In this document: positions 21,812-34,825 of the stretch, piece after piece
How positions within the stretch are numbered: the first letter of the stretch is position 1
Layout of the letters: each line of letters starts with the position of its first letter
The notes under the pieces: model-generated
Told to the model about the DNA's origin: nothing
Databases searched by the model: none
What the model saw: the letters and a program-made list of their open reading frames with translations, nothing else
DNA from: Diphasiastrum complanatum
Taxonomy: Eukaryota; Streptophyta; Lycopodiopsida; Lycopodiales; Lycopodiaceae
Assembly: GCA_029204225.1 (NCBI GenBank)
Contig: CM055102.1
Span: 50,004,922 to 50,068,921 of the forward strand
Direction of reading: 5' to 3'
DNA: 64,000 bases
Translations under genes and position numbers: made by a program

Positions 21812-23100
21812 CTGATGGTGGGTTCCAAAGTGATTGGATCTTGCTTATACAGTAGGATGCAGTCTGGATCTTCAAGGATTTGATCGATGTGATCGGCCGA
21901 AATGAATTTTAGGCCTTTTACGGTGGTTTTTCCTTGATAACTTTTTACTCCTTGCACTGATTGACCTGAGATTTTGACAGTAGCTGGATCTGATACAAAT
22001 CTTTCCACTGATCTGGTCTACGAGGGTTATCTTGTGCGAGGGTTGGCTGTGCAAGGTTCTTTAGCTGTTTTGTAGGTAAAAAACTTGATATCTTTTAGAT
22101 CTCTGGGAAGTAACTCTCGCAAGCTTCATAGTAGCTGAATCTAGGTCAGATCTCACTATAGAATTCTATGCAAGAGTTAAATCTCGCAAGAAGTGAGAAT
22201 TTCACTATTTGCGAGGGTTCAAAAGCACTTTTTGTGCTTGATCTTCACCAGATCTTTATACTAACTCTCGCAGGCTTCATCATTGATGTAATTTGACATT
22301 CTAAATCGATTGAGAGGGTCTGCGAGAGTTCTCACTGAAAGGATTTGCTGGATCTTCACTTTTTAGTGATTTTTTAGCACTTAAATCCAATTTTCTGCTC
22401 ACTGGAATCAAAATAACTCTCGCAAGCTCTTTTGTGTCCTGGTCTTACTGAGATGGAACTTCAGAATCCTTTGCAAGAGCTCTTGACCACTGGAACTGAA
22501 AATTTCACTGTCTGCAAGGGTTCACTGGTACTTTTCCGTCTTTTTTTTTCACTAGGTACTCTCACACAGGAACTTAATCATCAAACTAACTCTCGCAAAC
22601 TTATCTGTGTCCTGGTCTCACTGAGATGGAACTTCAGAGGGCTCTGCGAGAGTTCTTATGAAGATTTGAATTTTTTTTGGATTATTCAAGTGTTTTTTGT
22701 ATTTTTTATGATTTTTCTTTGAGTTTTACAATCTGCTTGGAACTAACTCTCGCAGGCTTCTATGCAGGTCTGGGACAATACCTTGGAGTTGCTGCCAGTC
22801 ATGCAAGGGTTAATTCCCACTAGTTCTGGAGATATAGAAATCTGATGAGCTCTTTTTCTCTCCAAAATGCAGATTGGTGTGTTTTTTGAGTTTTTTGGAT
22901 GATTGATTTGGGTTTCGAGCCCTTAAAGGTTGTTTAGGACCTCCTCTACCCTCTCACACCTCCTCCACTAGCTGTGAACAATCCAAACACAAAAAAATAT
23001 AGAAAACTAACTCTAAACTCCCAAAAATCTACCTAAACTACTCTAAAAAGCAAGAAAATAGCTAAAATACAACTAAACTAGTTAGTGGAAGCCTATCCTC
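21812..23100 (-). other. Gypsy leader with repeated CTCTCGCA / TGCGAGAG motifs
   Basis: About 1.3 kb of untranslated leader between primer-binding site and gag. It carries at least ten copies of AACTCTCGCA-like motifs or their complement between about 22020 and 22760. I see no coding sequence in it. Confidence 0.6.
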
Positions 23101-23113
23101 GGCAACGGCGCCA
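23101..23113 (-). other. Gypsy primer-binding site
   Basis: Minus-strand TGGCGCCGTTGCC, one base from the LTR end. This site class is typical of several plant Gypsy lineages (Tat/Athila type) and fixes the orientation of the element. Confidence 0.85.
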
Positions 23114-23114
23114 C

Positions 23115-23908
23115 TGTGGGGTCAAAGATCTCTCGTCGTATAGCCCTTCCGCCTGTCAACAAAGGTTAGATCACTAGATAGGTGCCTAACTATGCATAGA
23201 TGCTACTTTTAGTTAATTCCTACTTCTATACACCTCTTTAACTCTACTCCTCTATACTAACATTCATCATAGTTTGGTTGAAGGAAAGGAATGGAGAAGA
23301 AGAGATTGAGAAGAGAAGATAAAGAGAGAGAAAGAGAGTGAGGGTGGAGGTTAGCTCAAATGCTCCTTATGCTTGCTAATGGAAAAACATTCACTATTGG
23401 CAAACAATAAACATGGAAATAGAAAGCAAGAGAAAACACAACCAAGAGCATTAGCAAGTAGTGAATAGCAAATGAGGATGCTTCTCTTCCAAAAATGGTA
23501 GAGTTTTCTCCTTTTCATTAAGCATGAAAATAGTGTACAAATGGTGCCTTTTTATAAAATGGGGAAGGCCCTTGACCCTCAATCTTATTGGCTAATATTC
23601 ACAATGATCCTAACCATTCATCTTGGACCCAACTTGATCCAAGGTTCCACAAAAAGTACATTAGAAATCACAAGATTCATGTGAGTCCCAATTTGGACCA
23701 ACTCTAAAAAGTGATCTTTAAGTTTAAAAATGACATTGGGCCTCTAGTTTTATTTCAATTACAAGGCCCAAGTCAAGTTTATTTTATTTATAACTTCAAT
23801 TGCGTGCTCATTGGGCCATGGGCTTATACACACATGATGCCATGCCCTCGCAACACATTTTATTGGAGGATTTTATTTATTTACAGTTTGTTGGGAATAC
23901 CCCCAACA
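23115..23908 (-). repeat. 5' LTR of the Gypsy element (794 bp)
   Basis: On the plus strand it runs TGTGGGGTCAAAGATC...ATACCCCCAACA. A second copy lies at 57006-57779. The LTR is interrupted by nothing and abuts a Copia RNase H remnant at 23909, so the Gypsy inserted into that Copia. The partner flank is not in the window. Confidence 0.88.
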
Positions 23909-24413
23909 AGAACTAAACACATTGAGATTCAGTATCACTTTATACGTGAGAGGCTGCTAAGTTGTGAAATTCATGTTGTTCATCGTAGCACAGATGAACA
24001 ACTAGCTGATATTTTCACTAAGCCACTTGTTGGAGAAAAGTTTGATAAGTTTAGATCAAAGCTTTCTGTTCTTAAAGTTTGTTGACTTTAAAGCTATGTA
24101 TAAGACTGTATATAAAGTAGACTTTACTTTAAGGGAGAGAGTTAGAATTAAAGTAGAATAACTTTGCTACTGTACTGTGGGTCCTATCAGTCGATAAGGA
24201 TCAGTTGGCCTCGCCATGAGGCAAGTCGATGGGACACGCGTCCCGCCAACGGCAACCTGGGTCATGCATGGGTTGCTTGAGTGAACAACTATATGTACAG
24301 TGTAATTTCGTTTTGAGAAATACAGTTGCTATGTGAGCTTGTTGTTGAGAGTGTTTTTTGTCTGTGTTACTGTGTAGCATGATCTGTGTTCCTGTGCAAA
24401 GCAGATTCTAAGT
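23909..24413 (+). mobile_element. Copia 3' end: RNase H tail and 3' LTR
   Basis: The coding part (23909-24085) reads TKHIEIQYHFIRERLLSCEI and LADIFTKPLVGEKFDKF, equal to the last block of the Copia at 14202-17891. A polypurine tract AAGGGAGAG follows, then an LTR (24140-24413) of the same family. Everything upstream was lost where the Gypsy LTR begins. Confidence 0.85.
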
Positions 24414-24984
24414 CAGGGAAATTCGTGCAAGAGAGAAGAGGGCTCTACAACTGCTTCAAGAAACAAGCAAATGGGACTTTGACACATGTAACAGGGCTTC
24501 ATAGACCAATGGAATACTGCCAAATAGTTTTGTCAGTTAGAAACAAAGTTTTGATGGAGATATCTACAAAGTGCCTTCAGAGATGGTGCCAAATGTTTGT
24601 AGACAGCCACAACAGTGTGCAAGAGGGAAGAGGCACTTCAAACTATCTAAAGAAAGAAAGCAAATGGCCATTTGCCATGTGGAGCAGGACTTTCATAAGC
24701 CAATAGCATACTGTTGGAAATGCGCTAGAAATGCGCTGGCTTCTGCGTTCACTGCCCATAGAAATCATTTACAAACTGCCTCTAGAACTGCCACTTGAGA
24801 TGAAAGGTGCGATGGCTGCCAGAGATCGTTGACCTGTGTAAGGAGAGAGAGAGAAAAAGCGCGAAGGTGGGCAGGCTGCAAACTGCCCAAAAACTAGCTG
24901 TAGGATGTTGCTGGCTGAAGGTGCGATGGTGGCTTCTTCGTTGCCCTAGCAGTATAAAGTCAAAAACTTAAATTAATGTCGAAA
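24414..24984. other. Non-coding stretch with a degenerate direct repeat
   Basis: Two diverged segments starting near 24424 and 24617 share GTGCAAGAG-GAAGAGG...AAGCAAATGG, suggesting an old duplication with a period near 190 bp. No gene is recognised. Confidence 0.4.
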
Positions 24985-24986
24985 CC

Positions 24987-26890
24987 ATGCCACCACATGC
25001 TCCCTCAACACCACCATTGGTCATTGATGACCATCCCTCAACTTCAGTGCCATATCCGAATGTGAGGACAGAAAGAAGACAATACCAGAAAATAAGACAC
25101 TGGGTACAGAAAGCACAAGCGGAGGAAAAAGAGCAAGAAAGAGATAATACTACAGAACCTCCAGTTGGCGTCGAACGGGAACTGCAAATAGGCTCACCAC
25201 TGTGCACTGATCAGAATGATCAGTTTCACGAACATGAACCACCTTTTCACATGGTGGAGTTCGAGGAATCACGCACTGAAAGGCTCACACTTTTACTGTC
25301 AAGTCATGTTAGTTTACCACTCGGAGAACTACTGCGGATTGCACCACAAGCGAAAAGCCTTCTAGCTGAATGGGCCAAAGTGAATGAGGATCCAATAGCA
25401 CCTGAGCCCATATATTGTAAGAGCTATGAAGAAACTAGTAACGTCCTCCACATCGGAGCAGCATGGGAAAGTGCTGAACACAACATCACTTTGCCAATCA
25501 AATGCAAGAGATACAAGGACGAGGCGACAATGGTAGATGGAGGATCGGGTGTCAATTTGATCTCCACTACTTTGTACAAAAAATGAGGTCTACAAGGATT
25601 GAAGCCATCAAGATTTGCCATCAAACTAGCAGATCAATCTTGTGTGAAACCAAAAGGTGTGGTTGTTGATATCCTTGTAAAGATAGAAGACATGTAGTTT
25701 GTGATTACTTTTGTAGTCATGGATATACCTAAATCTCCATCTACATACCATGTTTTACTGGGAAGACCATGGGTGAGGACTGCGCAAGTAGTACACAACT
25801 GGGGTACAGGGAAACTCACCTTCGAGAATAGAGAATAGGCTGTAAAGGTAAATCCAACCACATGGGCGATGAAATCTATTGCACCCAAAGCTGATGATGG
25901 ATCATCCACGACAGATCACACGATTGACCACCCAAGGCCAGCCAAGGGAGGTCACTATCATTCAGAGACAGATGTCATGAGATGGACGGATGCATTAGCA
26001 ACTATTGACTGCCAGGCATGTCAATATGAATCAGATCCAGAACCAAGTACATCTTCATCCAAATGTTACACTATGGACACACCAATCACATTTGGGGTGA
26101 ATATGATAAATGTAGCATGGCTGTCAGTGGTGCCAATTGAAAACCCAGTGGACGATGATTTGGTCCCTTGGCAACATGCTCTAACTTATAATAAAGAGAT
26201 TGAGCTGACTGATGAATAGGTCCTACACCACATGGACCCAGATTGTTATGGAATCAAGAAAGTACCAGGTCAACCACCGCAAAAGTCTACTATGGCGAAA
26301 GTCTCAAGGGTCGATCCACCCAAGGCACCTACGAATAAGAAGAATTAGTCGAAGCAGCGCTACAACCTAGTGATCTGTTGGAGTGATCTACTCGATGAGG
26401 CAATAGCTACAGTGGATGTGGATATTCGCAACCATGAGGCGAATGTCACAGCAGTCCCAATGAAGGATAACAAGGACGAATCCACCAAGATGACAAAAAA
26501 GAGCAAAAAAAAAGTATTGGAATCCTTGAAGTCAATCCAATTGGACTCAGATACAGTGTCATCTTCTACATAGGTGACAGAAAATCAAAAAATGACCAGT
26601 CAGGCTAAGATCAATATGTTGAAAGAAGAATCTCGACGAGCACCAATTCAGGAGATGCTTGAGACTTTCAAGAACTATACCTTGGACGATGTGATAATCA
26701 TGATGTCGCAAGCCCAGAGAGAACCTGATCAAAATCAGACACCAACGGAACAAGTCTTCGAGGGACCTGCGCGAACACAGCCGATGAACCTTGTCGAGCC
26801 AGGTGAAGAAGAAAAGATAGTGCATGTGGGAGAGCAGTTAGCACCCACATAGTTCAAGAGACTACGATCGTTGTTGGTGGAATATAAAGA
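24987..26890 (+). pseudogene. Gypsy protease region and linker, second copy
   Basis: An open stretch of 199 residues (24987-25586) runs through SSHVSLPLGELLRIAPQAKS to MVDGGSGVNLISTTLY, the protease active site, here with the expected G-G-S. A TGA after LYKK, then more stops, break it. The linker segments at 25869-26219, 26370-26573 and 26574-26852 each match parts of 18337-19361 on the other strand and end at VEYKDCFA. Confidence 0.75.
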
Positions 26891-26895
26891 CTGTT

Positions 26896-28190
26896 TTGCA
26901 AGGAGTTATAGTGATCTTAAGGGCATGCATTCCACCAATAGTAGTCCAACACACCATACTCTTGGTGGACGGAGCAGTCCCCAAGGTAAGCCGTTACTAC
27001 CACTGCAACCTGAATTATACAGAACTGATCAAGCAGGAGTTGCAGAAGTTGATTGATGCAGATTTCATCTATGAAATCCTGCACACAAAATGGGTATCAC
27101 CGATAGTTATAGTACCCAAGAAGAACGGAAAAATGTGAATTTGTGTGAATCTGAAGGCGCTAAATACAGTCACCAAAAAAGACCATTTTTCTTTACCATT
27201 TACAAAAAGTGTCCTCGACAGGGTAGTTGGTGCCGAAGCCTACAATTTTCTAGATGGCTTCAGCGGCTACAACCAGTGAAGATAGCCCCCCCAAGCCAAC
27301 ACAAAACAACATTCACCATGGAATGGAGAACCTATGCCTATAAAGTGATGTCATTTGGACTTTGCAATGCCCCAAGCACTTTCTTGGGAGTCATGTAGGA
27401 GGCATTCAAAGATTACTTGCAAAAATTTTTGGAAATTTTCTTGGACGATCTGTGCGTGCATGGACGAGACTCAAAACACTTATCCAACTTGGAGAAGGTG
27501 TTACAAAAATGTCGTGAATACGAGATCTTCCTAAATTCAGAAAAATGTCAATCCTGGGTCACACATGGCTTGATTCTCGGCCATATAGTGTCAAGACATG
27601 GGATTGCCACATATCTATCTAAGATCAGGATCATTGTTGATCTACCACCACCGGGGACGATCTGTCTACATTTTCATGGGTCATGCTAACTATTATAGGA
27701 TCTTCATTCTTGATTTTGCGAAGTTAGTCCGACCAATTTACAAACTCACAACGGATCCACATTGGAAGCCGAGGAAGCCCTAAAGGCTTTTCAGAAGCTT
27801 AAGGATGCATTGGTTTCAACACCAATCTTACACCCACCCAATTGGTCCATTGAGTTCCACGTGCATATGACGCATCAACGTATGTAGTTGGAGCAGTCTT
27901 AACCCAACCAGGTGAACACAAAAAGGATTTTCCAATCCGATTTGCAAGCCGACAGCTCAGTGATACCGAAATGAACTATTCAACCACAGAGCGGGAAGCA
28001 CTCGCAATGATCTATGCGGTTAAGAAATTGATTTTTACACAAACTATCAACCCCTGCTCTATCTGTTAATAAAACTTGCAACACCGAAAGAATCACCAGA
28101 TGGCTACTTTTGTTGTTGGAGTTTGATTTTCGGATAGTAGTTCGGAAGGGAAAACAACATTACATGGTAGATCACGTGTCACGAATCAAA
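26896..28190 (+). pseudogene. Gypsy RT and RNase H, second copy
   Basis: Pieces include LIDADFIYEILHTKWVSPIV, VPKKNGKM and, at 27417-27689, LEIFLDDLCVHGRDSKHLSN with the same F-L-D-D box as the first copy, then GLILGHIVSRHGIA. RNase H blocks (QPGEHKKDFPIRFASRQLSD, TEMNYSTTEREALAMIYAV) are split by frameshifts and a deletion near 28025. The order and motifs match 13330-18192 on the opposite strand. Confidence 0.8.
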
Positions 28191-29513
28191 GGAAAGGAGA
28201 TTGCAACCCAACCCGATGATGAGCTGGCACATGTTGTCTTATTTTACGTGGACACAGTACCAGAATGGGCTACCGACATTGTTAAATATCTAATGCGGGG
28301 CCAACTAGACAAATCTTTACCAAATGCGGAACAACAGAAATTGACCTTAAAGGCTAGACCTTATCAGCTGATTGATGACCAGTTGTATCGAAGAGGTCCA
28401 GATGGAATTCTTCAGCAATGTATTTTTCCTCATGAGGCCACCTAGATCATATCGCTTTCACATGAAGGCATGGGTGGGGGTCATTTTGCATCTGACATTA
28501 CAGTTTGCAAGATCCTGCAATCAGGATGTTGGTGGCCAACGATTCATAAGGATATGGAGGAATACTTGAAAAAATGCGATGTGTGCCAAAGGGCAAGGAG
28601 ACCAACAAGATTGAATTATGACTTACTACACCCAGTCTTAGCCCAAGCACCATTTAAAAAGTGAGGATTGGATTATATTTGTCCAATTCACCCTGCAGCA
28701 AGGAGTTCCCAAGCTCGATACATAATCGTAACCACAGACTACCTCACCAAATGGGTTGAAGCCAAGGCAGTAAGAGCAGCTGATGCTAGGACCACTGCCA
28801 AGTTCCTTTATGAAAATATCATTATATGCTTCGGATGCCCGGTGGAGCTAGTCAGCGATCGCGGAAGCCATTTCATCAACGAGACCATCAAAGTCCTGTT
28901 GGAGGAATTCTTTGTGATCCACATAACTAGTATGTCTTATTATCCTCGTGGTAATGGGCAAGCAAAATCATCCAATAAGATCCTGTGTAGCATGCTCACG
29001 AAAACAGTTGAAGCTAGCAGATCAGATTGGGAACACAAGTTGCATGCTACACTGTGGGCATTCAGGACAGCATATAAAGGAAGCACTGACCAAACACCCT
29101 TCCAATTGGTATATGGTGAGAATGTTGTGATGCCAGTAGAGTTTCTAGTTCCTTCATTAAGGATTGCCACCCCGCAACGTCCTAATGAGTCCAAATCTCT
29201 ACAGCTACGCCACGAAGCTCTGCATAAACTCTGTGAAACATGCTTACTAGCTGTGCATGCATTGGTAGCTAAAAAGGAAAGACGCAAAGCTTGGCATGAT
29301 TGCAGATTACAAAAGAAGGATCTTCGTTTAGGAGATCTAGTCCGGATGTATAAAACCAAGGCGATCAAGAGAAAGTTAAAATTCACAGGAGAAGGTCCTT
29401 ATAGGATCAAGGAAATTCTTAATCATAGAGCTGTGAATTTGGAAAAGCTCGATGGGACACCATTCGATACACCCATCAACGGTAGCCGGTTTCACAAATA
29501 CTGGCCACCGTAG
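28190..29513 (+). pseudogene. Gypsy integrase, second copy
   Basis: The zinc region (28470-28664) has GGGHFASDITVCKI and KKCDVCQRARRPT. A TGA at 28663 precedes the core and C-terminal frame (28668-29513, 281 residues), which contains VTTDYLTKWVEAK (first Asp) and ELVSDRGSHFINET (second Asp). The third catalytic residue is changed: GNGQAKSSNK has Lys where the first copy has Glu. The C-terminal GPYRIKEI...WPP end is intact. It lacks the insertion that splits the first copy. Confidence 0.88.
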
Positions 29514-30467
29514 TAAGATAGATCCAGATTGGCGATGGCATGTTACAAAAAGCTATTCTACTAAACCATCACCGCTAGATCTAAAAAGGTCCATTAGAAT
29601 CCAAGAAGGATCCAGATCTAGATAGGATCAAGAAGGAAGCAGATCATCAGACTGACTGATGGATCTACTACCAAGTATCCATTAGAACTTCCAGAGAACC
29701 ACCGACAATTAGATCAAGCATGGATGAAGCTGATTACCAGTTTACAAAAGTTAAAAATCAGAACATCTTGAGATCTCATCTAAAAACACTCTAAAAGAGC
29801 ACTTTTTCATGATTTTTTGAGATCTCCTAAGAGATAACTCTTGAAACTTGGACAGTCACCAGATCTGACTTACATGCATCCATGAAAATCTCTACGAGAG
29901 TTCCTAATGGAGGAATCATCATTTTTTAGTGTATGCGAGAGTTTCCAGAAGCTGAATTTTCAGTACCCTTGTAGAGCCTCAAGATCATCTTACCAACCCT
30001 CGCAAGGTGCCTAAATGTAATCAGAGCAGTAAAATTAGTCTGACTACATGGTTTGATCTTGAAAATTCAATCACAGAAACAAGTTGTGTGAGATATCACT
30101 TCCTGCAAGAGTTGAACCCTGAACCCTCGCAGAACCTTCGCATAGCAGTCAAATCACCTTTTGAACTCTTGCAGACTTCCCTGAGGTCTTAGAATTTTGT
30201 GAAGAAGGTGCCTGCCAAAATTTGGATGGAACTGAGGAAGAGAAAGTGGATTTCACCTAATATGCACTCTACATTCCACTATATAAGGGCTGAATCTGAG
30301 TCATTTCTTACCAACTATCATCTGATCATACTGAACATCGATCTGCGCTCTGAACTACACCTCTTGTCATTCAACACTCGTTGTTCACAGTTTTCTGCCG
30401 TTTTCACACTCTTTTCTATTTTCCACCATTCTTTCCATTTTTCTGACCTCTAATCATCACTGCTAGC
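29514..30467 (+). other. Gypsy region downstream of integrase, non-coding
   Basis: The first 250 bases match 5600-5855 on the other strand. From about 29860 to 30180 there are again CTCTCGCA / GCGAGAG-like motifs, as in the leader of the first copy. There is no supported ORF before 30468. Confidence 0.55.
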
Positions 30468-30974
30468 ATGGCCTCCTCACCCTCTGAAGACTCTGGTGCC
30501 AAACAGGTGATCCAGTGTGACATCCCCGAGGCCACACAGATTTGGCCTCTACTCTTTGACGCTCTGATCCAACCATGGCTACAGACAGTTGGTCCACTTC
30601 TAGCGGCAATGGATTTTTACCCGATGCTCTTCCATTCTGAGATTAACATGGGCCTTGCCCTTCACGCTTACGCCACCTGGGACGAGGAAACGACTCATTT
30701 CCACTTCCTGTACCAAGGTACCACGTACAAGGTCAAGATTAATGTCGACTCGATGATTACCATTGGCATTATGTCTGGTGATCGTCAGTCCTTCTCCCAT
30801 CGCAACGCCAAAACTCTGATCAAGCCTTTCATCACCCAAACCGCACCAGAAATCCCCATACATACTAACAATGGTTACTTGATAGAGGCTATCACGGAAC
30901 CCGTCATTCAGACGGCTGCGCATCTATTAAATAACTTTCTGGTTATTTTAACCTTTTGCAAAGACAGAATCTAG
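30468..30974 (+). CDS. Extra ORF downstream of Gypsy pol, function unknown
   Basis: 168 residues from MASSPSEDSGAKQVIQCDIP. It has a compact alpha/beta-looking core (LLAAMDFYPMLFHSEINMGL, FLYQGTTYKVKINVDSMITI) and ends at a TAG. After the stop, in another frame, a Ser/Thr/Pro-rich stretch runs to about 31340, so the natural protein was probably longer. It lies where Athila/Tat-type plant Gypsy elements carry an additional ORF. The pattern aromatic-Y-x-x-L...Y-x-V-x-I-x-x-x-x-I recalls plant retroelement 'putative transposase' domains only loosely. I do not recognise a family with certainty. It is not a transmembrane env-like protein by inspection. Confidence 0.5.
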   Translation: MASSPSEDSGAKQVIQCDIPEATQIWPLLFDALIQPWLQTVGPLLAAMDFYPMLFHSEINMGLALHAYATWDEETTHFHFLYQGTTYKVKINVDSMITIGIMSGDRQSFSHRNAKTLIKPFITQTAPEIPIHTNNGYLIEAITEPVIQTAAHLLNNFLVILTFCKDRI

Positions 30975-31410
30975 TCTAAGCTGCTGAGTCAAATAATAGA
31001 ATCCTTTCTAGAATTCCCTGGTCCCTCTGTTGAAGATGCACCTCCACTACCGCACTAACCACCCCATCAACAACTGTCACTTCTTCTTCCATGCAATCTC
31101 CCACTCCGATTTCTGTTGTTGCCACCTCTCTTCCTGTTCCATCCACATCTATTTCTATCTCCATCCCCATTTCTTCTGTTGATACCACTCCTATTTCTCT
31201 TCCAGTATCCACTACTCCATCCATCACCATCGCATCTTCCATCACTCCTGTCGCCACCATTGCTTCCATTCCATTCAATCCTTCTGATTCTCAATTGTCT
31301 CCCGACACTCTAGCGTGGATGCAAGTCATCAATTTTTCACCCCCACGCCAGACGCTTTTTGCTCCATACTCACTTCTATTTCTCACGCTTTCTTCTGTTG
31401 ATACCACTCC

Positions 31411-32694
<1,284 letters not shown>

Positions 32695-33027
32695 CTACTC
32701 ATTCATGAGTGGAGTAAGGACTCTTGAAGTGTTTTTAGACTCATAAATGGATTGAAAAATACTCCATGCTTCTTGAGCATTGACACAAGAACTAATCTCT
32801 CTTAGAACTTCATTAGAGACATTTAGCTTCAAAACAGGAAGAGCAACACGTGCCCTTTTCTTGAATTTGGAAATTTCTTGAGGATCAGTAGGCTCCTCAT
32901 TCCCATTCACTATATCTATTAGACCTTGAAGTACAAGAATGGATTCTATCCTCACTTTCTATGTACCATAATTTGTAGAAGTGAGTCTCTCACTTTGCTC
33001 TAATAGATAAGATCCCATTGAAGTCAT
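32695..33027 (-). pseudogene. Copia gag N-terminal fragment
   Basis: On the minus strand an ATG at 33025-33027 begins MTSMGSYLLEQSERLTSTNY, then a TAG replaces the expected Trp. From 32955 it reads MRIESILVLQGLIDIVNGNE, KKRARVALPVLKLNVSNEVL and NAQEAWSIFQSIYESKNTSR. It ends at 32695 where homology stops. It is a gag fragment from a Copia related to those at 847 and 33883. The sequence above 33027 may be its leader, but no LTR is seen. Confidence 0.8.
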
Positions 33028-33882
33028 GCCTAGAAAATTGATTTTGGCTTACTAAATGAATGTTTTCATAGGTTCAAAACTAATCAAATGTAAACTATTG
33101 ATCATTTGGATTCAAGTAACAAATGATTGAGAACTCAAAGAAGGCCAAAAATAACAATTTCTAGGTGCTAGTCAAAATTTGCACTTAATATTTCAAAGCA
33201 AAGGTGGATGACGTAAATCAAAGTTCACACGTGTGAAATAGCTTAAAAACGTCAGATTTATCATTTAGAAAGTTTCATCCATTCATAGGATCATAGATCC
33301 AAACAATGCTTCTTAGATTGGAGAAAATTGAAAAATAGTGAAAATTTGCTATTTTGGCTCCTACAATAAAGGATCTTTGATAGTACAGCCTTCAAGCATG
33401 TAAAACTCTATTTTTCTTCTTCAATATGCCTCACTTTGATTGCAAAGAACTCGCAACCAACAGTTAAACCTGCTGCTTACTTGAGAAGTTTCTTTCAAAC
33501 TTCTACATTACCAAACAATACACCAGTTTTATAATGAAAAAATGACAATATGAAATGAGTCCTTGTCGAAAGAAAGTGAAACTGATATTCAGTCATCTAC
33601 TACAATGTCCAACCAAGAGCAACCTCCATAGGGAATTGACAGTTTTTCTCCACTTCTAAAACCTCAAATCTATTTGTCTTTCCACATGCTGATAAGATTC
33701 CCATGGTGCAAATACACAATAAATCTAGGATTTGAAAATCTAGATAGAGATTTGGTTCTGAATCTCTTGTTTAAAGAGGTCCTCAGGACATAGTACCTCA
33801 ACCATACCTGCATCTCAAGCTATATCTTACATCATCTGCTATCACTGATGGTAGATTTTAGTCTCACAAAACCTGCCTTGTT
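33028..33882. other. Possible Copia leader, otherwise unassigned
   Basis: I see no coding region. AGTTCACACGTGTGAAATA (about 33223-33240) is a palindrome of the type found in the LTRs of this window. If the gag at 32695 is oriented minus, this would be its leader. Confidence 0.35.
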
Positions 33883-34344
33883 TTGACAAGGCCATGTCAG
33901 AGTAAGAATTATTACTCTACAAAACAAAATGAATATTGCAATTGTCAAAGTACATTATCAATGTACATTAAGATGAATGTCTCTAATGAGATATTGAGGG
34001 AGATTGGTGATTGTTCTACATCCAAGGAAGCTTGGGATTGTATCAAGTCCATCTATGAGGCTAAGAACACCTCTAGGCTCCTCACTCTTAGAAATCAAAT
34101 ATTTCAAAGTAGTCAAAAGAGTGATGAGAGTGCATCTAATTATGTTTTGAGAGTCAAGGATATTCATAGGGAGCTTGCATGTATTGGTGAATCGATCAAT
34201 CAAAGTGAGCTAGTCCAAGTCATTCTCAATGGCTTGAGAGATGAATATGACAACCTTGTCCAATCCGACGCCATTAAGGAGGAGCTACCAAGTTTGGAGG
34301 CCCTTCAAAGTGTGCTTATTTTTGAAGAATCAAGACAAGATTAA
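33883..34344 (+). pseudogene. Copia gag, N-terminally truncated
   Basis: Homology starts near 33946 with YIKMNVSNEILREIGDCSTS, then KEAWDCIKSIYEAKNTSRLL, SNYVLRVKDIHRELACIGES and LVQVILNGLRDEYDNLVQSD. The region before about 33940 is unrelated. A TAA at 34342 ends the frame, and the following part (34379 on) is in another frame. Confidence 0.82.
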
Positions 34345-34378
34345 AAACTCTTGAGGATGGACAAGCCATCACTCAATC

Positions 34379-34825
34379 ATGATGATGGCAAAGTTCTATT
34401 TGCCAAGCACAACGAGAGGAGTAAGAAGCAACACCATCACTTCTCTACTGAAAAAAGCTAAAGACCAACATGAAGAGGAGGAGGAGGATACCTCTCATGC
34501 TTCTACTTCAAATCTCAAGAAGAAGAAGATCAAGTGCTTTTATTGTGGCAAGAAAGGCCATTATGCCACCAATTGCTTCAAGAAGAAGAATCAACTCAAT
34601 CAAGCCAACATCACCAATGAGAAAGAAGACTATATTGCAAGTGATGGAGAAGGCTCTCTTATGGCATCAAGCTTCTCCTCTTCCACCTTCAACAAGGATG
34701 ACTCATGGTATATTGATAGTGGAGCATCTTCACATATGTGTGGCTCCAAGCACTCTTTTTCATCTATTATGTCTTATGATGGAGTCAAGAAGACCATATA
34801 CTTTGCAAGTAAGCATGAGTGCAAT
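34379..34825 (+). pseudogene. Copia zinc knuckle and protease start
   Basis: The frame shows IKCFYCGKKGHYATNCFKKK, a complete CCHC knuckle, and SWYIDSGASSHMCGSKHSF, the protease active site. It is cut after KHECN by the nested element. Without it the frame would run on into NIEGVGIIPLKLAS at 39580. Confidence 0.85.

Larger units (their letters stand above)
5500..23908 (-). mobile_element. Gypsy LTR retrotransposon, broken by two nested Copia insertions
   Basis: Minus-strand order: 5' LTR 23115-23908, primer-binding site 23101-23113, long leader, gag with zinc knuckles (20308-21811), protease (about 19392-19700), long linker (18337-19167), RT, RNase H, integrase ending at 5855. The nested elements 6488-12632 and 14202-17891 split integrase and RT at clean sites. 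Several in-frame stops and frameshifts show it is old. Integrase follows RNase H, as in Gypsy. A tRNA-Asp-like primer site of the TGGCGCCGTTGCC type suggests a Tat/Athila-like lineage, but this is an inference. The 3' LTR is missing. Confidence 0.85.
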
